From positions 25,403,813 through 25,467,812 of the forward strand of contig NC_066516.1 of NCBI RefSeq assembly GCF_024679095.1: a DNA stretch of 64,000 nt, read 5' to 3'. Shown here in pieces: positions 54,442-64,000 of this stretch. The first letter of the stretch is position 1, and each line of letters opens with the position of its first letter. The notes under the pieces were generated by a model. That model saw only the letters and a program-made list of their open reading frames with translations, was not told where the DNA came from and made no database searches. A program made the translations under genes and the position numbers. The DNA comes from Eriocheir sinensis (taxonomy: Eukaryota; Arthropoda; Malacostraca; Decapoda; Varunidae).

Positions 54442-55055
54442 GGACTTTTGTTGTCAAGGTACTAATTTTGGGTAGTTAGGTTACCACTACAATGGATCTG
54501 GTTTAGTTGGACGTGGTTATTACCTACCTACATTATTGGTTCAGATAATTGATCATAAAATAAAAATAATATAAATTTTCAAGGGTCTAATTCGTTCAAA
54601 ACTCGCAAAACTGTTAATAATACTCTTATCATTATACAATTATCATTCAGTCGCTCTCAAGGTGTGTAGAGGCGATGGGTTTAAATTTGTACAACCTCGT
54701 GGTCAGTAGGCTACAAATGCCATACAGTGGGGTTGGATTTGTCTCTCCCTTACGTGTATTTACAGTCGTTTGTCACCCAACAAACCGCCAGTGTATTATA
54801 GAACAAAAGTAATGTCACCACTCGCCAGGGTTCGTCAGTAGGCTAGGAGTGCTCGTGCGGACTTATTCTGATCTTGCCCAGGATTATTAAAACCTAACTT
54901 AGTGCGCGTATATAATGAAAATCTTAGCAAACTTTGCTAGAAAATAGTGTTATTGATGAAACCCAAAAACATGGGAAATAGCCTATAAATTTGTAGTCAT
55001 ATAAAAGAAAGTGTTTCATTTCATTTGTCCATCAACAAAGCAGGAATTTTAATGG

Positions 55056-55805
55056 GTGTGGCACCTGCGCATTTCTAGTTCGTGAATACATGAAAATCAA
55101 CTGTTGTGATTGATATTCAAGCTAATGTTTATGTATACAAAAGAACCTTCAGTCCTTATAAATCCCAAACATGCCGATTTGCTTCGATAATAATCTACCA
55201 TACAAGCATGCGGAAAGACATTATGAAGTCAGATCATATTCGAACGATCTGTGGCCATTTAAATGGCTATATATATTTCAGCTCATTTCAGGCACATTAG
55301 AGGACATCTGGCTCTGCAAGTGCAATTAAAGGGTATTTTAATAATTTACTGCATGTAAATAATGATTAATATTCCAAATAACATGAAATAGTAAATAATA
55401 ACTTGAATGTGATGCTAGGCTATTTCGAATATTACCCATGTTATTTACATGCAACAAATTTTCTAAATTCCTTATGAATAGGCACTTGCAGTGCCAGATG
55501 TCATTTTGTGTGTCTGCAATGAGATGAATTATAGGTATTTAAAATACTGATCTCTAATATAATAGAGATCAGCGATTTGAAAGGCATTTGATCGTTAGAG
55601 TATGATCTGACTATACTGTTTGATATAAGCTTGTCTATCGTGTGCTTGTATGGTATATTATAATTATTGATACAAAGTGGCATGTTTGCGGTTTATATAA
55701 TAGGGTTTGAGGGTTCTTTGTATGCACAAACATTCATATATCACTGAAAATAAAAAGTTGATCTTCACCCAATCACGAACTAACAATGTGCAGGTGCCAC
55801 ATCTA
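55056..55805. mobile_element. Large fold-back element, about 750 bp
   Basis: The ends are TGTGGCACCTGCGCATTTCT on the left and, read inward from the right, TGTGGCACCTGCACATTGTT. Inner matches include TAGTTCGTGA, CATACAAGCA with TGCTTGTATG, GTCAGATCAT with ATGATCTGAC, and GACATCTGGC..TGCAAGTGC with GCACTTGCA..GCCAGATGTC. Pairing continues almost to the centre near 55.40 kb. The arms are diverged by perhaps a quarter. No coding capacity. Confidence 0.8.
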
Positions 55806-56064
55806 GGCTCGCGAGTGGACAGATGGAATGAAACAGACTATAGTCAGAAGGCAGGCGCTGTTATGTTCAGTGGCAGCCTAAAATATGATACTTTTAGGCA
55901 TTTCATTACTGATGGTTCTATGAGATGTGAAAATGAATGTTTGTTATTCAACAACTTATGTAGTTTGAATATCTATGCAATGTAAGGTAAACTAAGATAC
56001 TTGAGTCGGGGTTTGAGCTTTGATAGGATTTATTTTATTATTAACATAAAAATATAGTCAGAAG

Positions 56065-56160
56065 AGACACGCCAGTCCTCGTCGACAGACCGACTTGGTC
56101 GGCTCAACTGACGTCAGCCGATTGAGTCGTTCTGTCGGCACCCTCCCTTCTGACGTTATT
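56065..56160. repeat. Hairpin-forming repeat, family H (copy 2)
   Basis: Shared flank ACACGCCAGTCCTCGTCGAC and CACCCTCCCTTC. CGACAGA at 56083 pairs with TCTGTCG at 56131, and CGGCT at 56100 pairs with AGCCG at 56116. Confidence 0.75.
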
Positions 56161-56737
56161 ATAGCCCCCTTCAGACAATCGACAAACCATCTCTGTAGGG
56201 CTCTTCCATAGCCCAGCCAGCCATCGTGCTGGCGAAAATACAACAACAATAATAGTCATCAGAAAACTCATTGAACGAACAAGTTTTTTTCGTGAGATTC
56301 ATAAAAAACAAACAATCTGGCCATGCCCAACACCTGCCCATCCGTCCAGAGTCTTGGTGTCTCAGCCGTCCTTTGCATCCCTTTCAAAGTGGACGGTTTT
56401 TACGGTTACTAAAAGCTGCCTTGTCCAGCATCTTTAGCCTCGTTAGATCAACAAGTTTCCTTATAGTTTATTACCTTAGAATGCACAAACGAAACTTTTT
56501 AAGCCGAAGAGCACCTTGTTTAATGGCGGTTGAAAAGAGTAATTTCCATAAAGTTCACATGATTAATAAAAAAATCAAATATTATCAATATATATCGCTT
56601 TAGTTTAGAAGAATTTTCCTCGGCACATCGAGTCCCTCCTACGCGCCATCACCAGTTTTGGAAGTGAATGTCAATATCCTTCGGACTAGTGCGGCAAGCT
56701 AGGCCACACTCGGACACCCGAACAGTTTACCATGCTG

Positions 56738-56767
56738 TTGCACCCAGAAATTAGTCTCTGGGTGCAA
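56738..56767. repeat. Small perfect hairpin, 11-bp stem
   Basis: TTGCACCCAGA (56738-56748) and TCTGGGTGCAA (56757-56767) are exact complements around an 8-nt loop. Confidence 0.85.
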
Positions 56768-56769
56768 TT

Positions 56770-56882
56770 GTCTCCAAATCACTGGCCACCTAATGAAAGA
56801 TCGAATAAGGATTGAGCGAAAACTTTAAAGGATGGACACCTCTAGCTGTGTATTACGTAGTGCTCTTCTATGTTCTTATGTT
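56770..56882 (+). mobile_element. Possible CR1-like LINE 3' tail
   Basis: The end reads GTGCTCTTCTATGTTCTTAT then GTTCC, similar in type to the tail at 44.59 kb. Body homology is not clear. Confidence 0.3.
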
Positions 56883-57264
56883 CCCGGTAGGGTAGATAGA
56901 GCAAAAAACTAGAGTGGATGTTCTGGGGTAGGGATGTATTTCAGTGGTTGACTGTATGTTTCAAACGAATGCCTGGCGTCAAAAATAAGAAAAAAACAAG
57001 ATCAGTTACATGGACATTTGGACAGTTTATATTTTTTTGCTGCCAGGAATCAAGTCGCTTCAGTTTCGTGTCAACAAAGATATCGTTTCGTCGCACTGGT
57101 CTCTGGCGAACGGAATTAAGCAAAAAAGTGAGCCTTGATACGGTGGAGTCTTGACCACCTGCGTAAAAAATCATGAGGAGAAACTACTTTTGATGTTAGG
57201 GAAGGTCGTGGCTTGTGTGATGTCAGACCAGTCAAGGTTGGACGGCTTTGTCTACCCGGTCCAA

Positions 57265-57380
57265 ACCACACGCATATGCACACGCACACGCACACACACG
57301 TATGCACAAGCACATGCGCACACACACGTACAATCTCTCCCTATCCCTCATGCTCTTTTTTTCTCGATTTTCTTTTCTTA

Positions 57381-57440
<60 letters not shown>
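57265..57440. repeat. Imperfect (CACG/CA)n and (CA)n microsatellites
   Basis: A mixed CACACG tract at 57271-57330 and about 29 CA units at 57383-57440. Confidence 0.95.
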
Positions 57441-57441
<1 letters not shown>

Positions 57442-58865
57442 ATCATTATCCCTCATATTTCATCCTCAAGACACAGCAAACAGCATCACCAAACCAACCA
57501 TCGCCACACAACTCTGCATGTACATAACATAGCAATCATGCCCATGCAGCGTTTTACCGATGCAGTGTCAGGCGTGTTGCATTGATGTTTGTCTTATAGT
57601 TACTCCTGAAAAGGCTTTTCTTGATTGATCGTTTTTGTTTTGTTTTGTTGCATTTGCATTATCAGTTCGTTTTATTTTTTTTCACTTGGCTGTGCCCTAA
57701 AAATAAACCTGTCGTCTCACTGAGCGTTGCCAAGACTTTTCCAGCATGCAGACCTCATGAGCTATGTTTTAAGCCGCACCAGATATGCCTTAACACTAAA
57801 GTTGTAGTCTTCTTATATAGAGGTGCAGCTTGCTCTTACAATGACTTATGAAACGTATTTGACAGCACCTTGTCTAAAGTAGGTTCGGTATGAGTCACCC
57901 TCCGGCACTGGGTCACGAGAGACTGTATACACTGCGTTGCTACCTTTTCAAAAATAGACAAACAGATTGCTACCAGAGTTAAAGGCACAACTCTTAGCAC
58001 TGTTAACAGTTCCCTGTAGTAAGATATATTTGAAGAATAATGTTTTCACAGCACAGATATATTCATTAGAACTATCCTGTGTGCGCAAATATGCATGCTG
58101 AGGGTCAGTCAACATAGGAGCTTCAGTGTGGAAAATTAGAGATTTTTCACATCCATTACACAATATAATTTAAATGCGTGTACTCCGTATTTTGTGACCT
58201 CCCTAGAAACCAGTGGTCTAAATGCTAAACAAAGTGAACAGTTTCCTACGTAGCCCCTCTTTTCTACCTGCCTGCTAGAACTTTTGCAAAGTAGTCCAAA
58301 CTATATCCGCTGCGGGATTTATATGCCAAACAAGATCCTCAGTGTCTTATGTCACTCCTCCTCTGCTGCCTTCCTCCGAGGACGTATGCAAAGCAGTCAC
58401 AATTATTCCCGCTGCAAGGCAACTAACAAACGTCACCGCCATCACTCTGCTGTTGTCTAGCCTCTCCTCAGCTATTAATTGTGCTCCCTGGCGAGGTCAC
58501 AAAGCTTGTAACCTGCGACTCGTAAAAGACTGGTGAGGTCATACGCCATGTCTGTGCCAAGCTAATGCAATAATTATCTTCCCTCTCACCAATGGTGATT
58601 CTTTGCAACGATGATTGTGTTGGTCAGTTAAGTTCCCTAGCCTCGTAATTCTCTGCTGTCCGTGATTTTTTTTTCATAATGTCATGTAAATCTTGGTGAT
58701 TTACTCTTCTGCTTATCGTCATGATGTTCCTCAATATTTCAACAGCGATACGAAGCACAAGACGTTCACTGTGAAAAAATACCGATATATAGATTAAGCA
58801 AGTTTACATATGAATATAAGGATACTTATAAGATACCAGTCGCTGTACACATGGTAGCTCCGTAG
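57441..58865. other. Unique non-coding DNA
   Basis: Two similar stretches, CCTACGTAGCCCCTCTTTTC..GCAAAGTAGTCC near 58245 and CACTCCTCCTCTGCTGCC..GCAAAGCAGTCAC near 58352, suggest an old tandem repeat of about 107 bp. No gene is supported. Confidence 0.4.
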
Positions 58866-58869
58866 AATT

Positions 58870-59075
58870 ATATATTATCCGCCATTCCCATCTATTAATC
58901 TGTCTAATCACCAACTGAAACTTTCTGTCGCATATGTATCAGTTATAAATTTCCTTAATTCATTCCACTGATCCACTGCCCTATTCATGAACCAGTTTTT
59001 GTCTGTCTTTTCCCGAAACCTGAATTTATCAAATCTTTGCCCATTGCTGCTGGTCTTAGCAGGTATTTTCAGTTA
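58870..59075 (-). mobile_element. CR1-like LINE 3' fragment
   Basis: On the - strand: DKFQVSGKDRQKLVHE with a frameshift, then SVE-IKEIYN, matching the KFRFRKDxGKxWFxNRVVDEWN tail of CR1-type elements and the fragment at 1-323. It is degraded. Confidence 0.55.
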
Positions 59076-59158
59076 GTTTTCTTAAAGTAGAAGCAAAAGG
59101 GTCTTTATCACACACGATTTTTACTTTCAAATATAAAATTCCTTGAGACCGTTAAAGC

Positions 59159-59161
<3 letters not shown>

Positions 59162-59225
<64 letters not shown>
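59162..59225. repeat. (GT)n microsatellite
   Basis: About 31 GT units. Confidence 0.97.
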
Positions 59226-59228
<3 letters not shown>

Positions 59229-59477
59229 CCGGGTATTCCCCCAACGACCCTTCCCTGGGTGTGGCGGCGCAGGAAGAGAAAAATAATATGATCGCCGAGA
59301 AAAGGCTGAGTATCGGCCTTTTAAGGGCGCGAAGGCTCGGTGCGAAACGGTTGTCGGCAGATTTTTTGGTGTTCATGTCTGCGTTTGTTTTCCCGCGATG
59401 TTGCAAGTCTGTGTATGCACTGTTGACTCTGCCTAGTTTTTTGTAACTAGCTACTATTGTTTTTGTTCTCCTTCTTC

Positions 59478-59865
<388 letters not shown>

Positions 59866-59866
<1 letters not shown>

Positions 59867-60540
59867 ATCTTAATGTTTGATAGTTTCCTAAACCATACTT
59901 TTTTTTATTCCGCTTCTCAACCTCCTCATCCTTCTCGATGTTTTACTCCTCGACCCCCAAAACTGGCTTTGTGCTCAAAAGTCTTCATGATTTTTTATCC
60001 CTGAATGATCAATAAAATACGTCCTGGTAGTGAAGTAAGTTTAATGACTGGTGGTGGTGGGTATGCAGGATCAGTTCGTGTCATTACGTATGCAGTATCA
60101 GTAGTAATAGTAGTAAATTGTATATATAAAGTACCAATGCGGTTTGAGGGAATAAGAACTTAAGTCTGAAAGTTTATTATAGTTGTAAGTATTGATTGGT
60201 ACAAGGCACTGTATCAAATAAACATGGCACGTATGAAAATGTTCGGCAGGTATATACGGTTCGATAGATCAGACGAGCGTTGAATAGAAGTATATTAAAT
60301 AAAGAGTTTACTGTACTTTTACGATCGGTTTTTCCCCTCTCAAGGCTTGTCCAAACGTTTGTATATGTCTTCGTGACGAATATAATGACTTTTATCCTTT
60401 TCCTGCTGGCAGACTAGGGATTGAGCGGCGGGAAGTGAAGGGTTTCTTACTTGTTTATATTGCTGTTCGATGTATCAAAGACTAAACCATTAAATGCAGG
60501 ATCCTAGTAAAATATTCTTTATTTTTATTTTATTTTATTT
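59866..60540. other. Unique AT-rich non-coding DNA
   Basis: No gene or repeat family was recognised here. Confidence 0.45.
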
Positions 60541-60544
60541 ATTC

Positions 60545-61335
60545 ATTTTTTTACGGCAAGGGAAGCAGCTCAAGGGGAAAAAAAAGTAATAATGAGAAAA
60601 AAAGCCCGCTAAACATTGCCCCTGTAAAAAAAAGTTCAGAAGAGTGGTCAAAAGAGAGGTCAATTTCGGGAGGAGAGGTGTCTCGATACTATCCTCCTGA
60701 AAGAGTTCAAGTTCAAGAGTGCAAGGGATGAAAGAATGAAAATGATGGTTAGCTCTTGCATAAGGGATTTGGACAGTATAGGGATGAGCTAGAGTAGAAA
60801 GTTGAGTGCAGCGGGGCCGCGTGAAAAGGGGAGGAATGGAGTTAGCAAGTTCAGCAGAGCAGTCAGCATGAAAATATCGATAGAAGATTGAAAGAGAGGC
60901 AACATGGCGGCGGAATTTAAGAGGTAGAAGACTATCAGTAAGAGGAGGGGAGCTGCTGAGACGAAGGACCTTTGATTCTACTCTGTCCAAGAGAGCTGTA
61001 TGTATAGAGCCCCCCAACACACACACATGAGATGTATACTCCATACGAGGGAGGACAAGGCCCCTATATATGGATAGCATTTGGGAGGTGGAAAAGAACT
61101 GGCGGAGACGATGCAGAACGCCCAACCTCGAGGAAGCTGATTTAGCGAGAGAGTAGATAATGTTTCTAGTTAAGATTTTGAGTTAAGAATAGACCGAGGA
61201 CGTTTAGTGTAGAAGAGGGTGACAGCTAAGTGTTATCGAAGAATAGGGGATTGGTGTTGGGAAGATTGAATTGAGCTCACAGATGGAGAAATTGAGTTTT
61301 TGAGGCGTTGAGGGCGTTGTTGGTCCTCTTACTAC
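60545..61335 (-). mobile_element. Jockey/CR1-like LINE 3' end (family J), best-preserved copy
   Basis: On the - strand a 196-codon frame (61125-60535) reads MGVLHRLRQFFSTSQMLSIY, then RGLVLPRMEYTSHV, HTALLDRVESKVLRLSSSPP, PLKFRRHVASLSIFYRYFHA and QIPYARANHHFHSFIP, a C-terminal reverse-transcriptase tail with no RNase H. The 3' UTR ends TTGAGCTGCTTCCCTTGCCG. It is 5'-truncated around 61335, next to (AAT)n. Confidence 0.85.
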
Positions 61336-61336
61336 T

Positions 61337-61768
<432 letters not shown>

Positions 61769-61934
61769 TCTCTTTTTTACTTCGCCTTCTTTTTCTTCCT
61801 CCTCGCCGTTATCATGATTTTTTTTCGTCCCAAATAATTATTATACTTACTGATACGCATCACAATTTGCAAGCGACAGTATATCATTTTACTAGCTGTC
61901 TTTTTTTCGTGTGGGTGGGGGTAGCTCGAAACCT

Positions 61935-61937
<3 letters not shown>

Positions 61938-62000
<63 letters not shown>
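61938..62000. repeat. (CA)n microsatellite
   Basis: About 31 CA units, imperfect to 62030. Confidence 0.97.
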
Positions 62001-62007
<7 letters not shown>

Positions 62008-62150
62008 ACAGACATACACATACACACACAAGTATTCAGATAGCTAAGTACGTAATAAAAGACGATAAATGAAAGATGAAAAAAATACAGTTTATGGTTT
62101 GCCCACTCCAGCAAGTAAGCGTGGCCAGAGACAATAAGGTGTGTGATGCG

Positions 62151-62151
<1 letters not shown>

Positions 62152-62224
<73 letters not shown>

Positions 62225-62280
62225 TCGGCAGATAATGAACCCAGGCATTGTGTAAAGAGTAACGGGGACACCAGGGACAT

Positions 62281-62358
<78 letters not shown>
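62152..62358. repeat. Two (GT)n tracts
   Basis: About 35 GT units at 62153-62221 and about 35 more at 62284-62358, separated by 60 bp of unique sequence. Both are in inverse orientation to the (CA)n at 61938. Confidence 0.97.
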
Positions 62359-62360
<2 letters not shown>

Positions 62361-62399
62361 CAAAGCTAGATACGTAGAAAGAGAGACAGAAATTGATAA

Positions 62400-62560
62400 G
62401 GAAACAGTCAGATACATAGACAGATAAGTGGAGACAGACAGACAGCCATAGATAGACACAGAGACAGACGGACAGACATAGATACAGGCAGACATGCAGA
62501 TAAACAGACAGATAGACAGACAGACAAACAAACAGACAGACAGACAGACAGACAAAGATC
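62400..62560. repeat. Degenerate (GACA)n tract
   Basis: GACAGACAGATA-type tetranucleotide array with variants. Confidence 0.9.
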
Positions 62561-62799
62561 ACCAGGTACACATTCAAACAGAGATACAGCCGTCACACTT
62601 TTTCGTAAGTTCATTGATTAATTATGTATATTTACTTATTTATTTGTTTACCTCTGTGTGTCAGTGTAGTTTATGAATCTGTGCGCGTACACTATCACCT
62701 GCCAATAGGCGCATTTAGGATGTTGTATGTATACGTGCCTGTATGTATACGTGAGATGGTCAGTTCCCGTTAGGTGGCGCGAGTTTACTGTTCTTGCGG

Positions 62800-63482
62800 A
62801 AGGTTGGAGAGAGAGAGAGAGAGTGATGGAGGAAGAGACGTATGAAAGACGGAAGAAATAAGGAAGTAGAAAGGCTGAGAGGCACGGAGTGGCGAAATTT
62901 TTAGATCTTGCAAATGAGCGAAGGATTAATGAAGGAGACAGGAAGGGAGAACGATATAAGGAAGGGAAGGGAAAGATTGAACGAAGAAGAGCGGCGAGAT
63001 AAGTTTGCACCTCCAGTAATGTGATTGGAAAAGAGAATTTACGGAGAAGACGGGTAAAGGAAAGAAGAAATGAAGAGAATGGAGAGATTGAGAGAAGTAG
63101 GGCGAGAGAAGTTTACAGATCCCGCATAATAAGCGCGGAATGGGTGAAAGAGAGATGAGGAGGGGAGAGACAGATTAAGAAAAGGGTAGCTGAGAAGATC
63201 CATCTTGCAGAAAAAAACAAAAGAAACAAAAATGAGATAGATGGTGGAGAGAGGAAGGGAGGAAAGAAGGAAGGAAGGGAGGACATCAGATGGACAGACT
63301 GAGAATCGAAAATAGTGATACTTAAAAGGGAAAGGGAGGGAAAGTGGCCGTGAGAAGACAAATTAAAGTTAAATTTCAAGAAGTAAGCAACAGAAAGGAA
63401 TAGATGGAAATATAGAGAACTGAAAGCACCGGATAGCCTGAGAGAAGAAGCGAAGACGTGAGGAAAGCGAAAGTGACCAAGC

Positions 63483-63570
<88 letters not shown>
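62800..63570. other. Purine-rich tract ending in (GA)n
   Basis: About 700 bp of strongly purine-biased DNA (GAAGGAAGGGAGG words), ending in about 42 GA units at 63486-63570. Frames on the - strand are composition-driven. Confidence 0.8.
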
Positions 63571-63572
<2 letters not shown>

Positions 63573-64000
63573 TGCTCGCCTCTTGTACCTAATGATCCTT
63601 GCATATCTTGGTCGTCGTGATGAGGCTACTGTTTATCGCATGGCTTCTGTTTTTTCATGCCATCAAGCAAGACATACAACTCGGCAGCCGTTCAAAGACA
63701 TTCAATTTATCTACCTGCTTTATGTGACATTAATGAACGCATGGAAAAAATTATTGACAACTTTCCTGGACGAGGTATTTTTTGAGCGACCTCAACGTCA
63801 GTTATCGCTTATAAGTAAGTGGTTCTGTCGGTGATGAGCTAATATGATCCTAATACAGATGAGTTTCGTCCGCCTTAAAAGGCTGGGTAGTTGGTCCATG
63901 AATACTGTGAGTTTTTTGGTGCCTCTTAAACTTAAATGTGACATCATCGGGTTCTCAGTCCAGCCTTGGGAAAAAAATGTCAATTGATGAATAAACTTGT
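63571..64000. other. Unique sequence with one unrecognised short open frame
   Basis: A + strand frame of 83 codons (63583-63834, MYLMILAYLGRRDEATVYRM ...) opens directly after the (GA)n tract. It resembles no family I recognise and has no splice or promoter context, so I do not call it a gene. Confidence 0.2.

Noticed and set aside
62152..62560. Regularly spaced repeats resembling a CRISPR array
   Set aside because: They are dinucleotide and tetranucleotide microsatellites in a eukaryotic genome; there are no conserved direct repeats with unique spacers.
63583..63834. 83-codon frame starting MYLMILAYLGRR
   Set aside because: Opens right after a (GA)n tract; no homology recognised and no gene context.

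Overview
This window is animal nuclear DNA, most likely from a decapod crustacean; a brachyuran crab is my guess. The reasons are intron-split genes with animal-type splice sites, (TTAGG)n arthropod telomere units inside the sequence, several relics of non-LTR retrotransposons and tRNA-derived SINEs of the kind seen in decapods, and an extreme density of microsatellites. No CRISPR array, operon or prokaryotic feature is present. The species call is inference.

I can support three protein genes. (1) A complete FAM8A1 homologue (RDD-family ER membrane protein, a HRD1/ERAD cofactor) lies on the + strand with six coding exons between 5569 and 15057 and consistent splice phases, giving 308 aa. (2) A small secreted Kazal-like protein lies on the + strand with three coding exons (22909-22948, 24666-24818, 26147-26223), giving 89 aa. 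Its cysteine pattern is unusual. (3) A secreted protein with a stand-alone ZP-N domain lies on the - strand with four coding exons (41958-41886, 32988-32744, 32502-32375, 31992-31854), giving 194 aa. All three were assembled by matching exon phases and splice signals by eye; no transcript evidence was used.

Layout. 0-5.5 kb: LINE and SINE relics, a fold-back element, a piggyBac-like MITE and a THAP-domain fragment. 5.5-15.1 kb: FAM8A1, whose introns are packed with (ATT)n, LINE, SINE and fold-back DNA. 15.1-22 kb: three small tandem duplications, a MITE, a LINE and a SINE. 22-28 kb: the Kazal gene, with an intron made of decayed tandem copies of its own exon end. 28-31 kb: LINE and long (TA)n tracts. 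31.8-42 kb: the ZP-N gene, with a 9 kb first intron full of microsatellites and short tandem arrays. 42-52 kb: GC-rich then pyrimidine-rich non-coding DNA, one full-length SINE and degenerate tandem arrays. 52-64 kb: non-coding, with a hAT-like terminus, telomere-type repeats, a 750-bp palindromic fold-back element, LINE relics and very long trinucleotide and dinucleotide arrays.

The genes do not appear functionally linked. The most interesting features are structural: large fold-back elements, an exon-boundary-derived minisatellite, a LINE abutting a splice acceptor, and a (TG)n tract fused to a 5' splice site.
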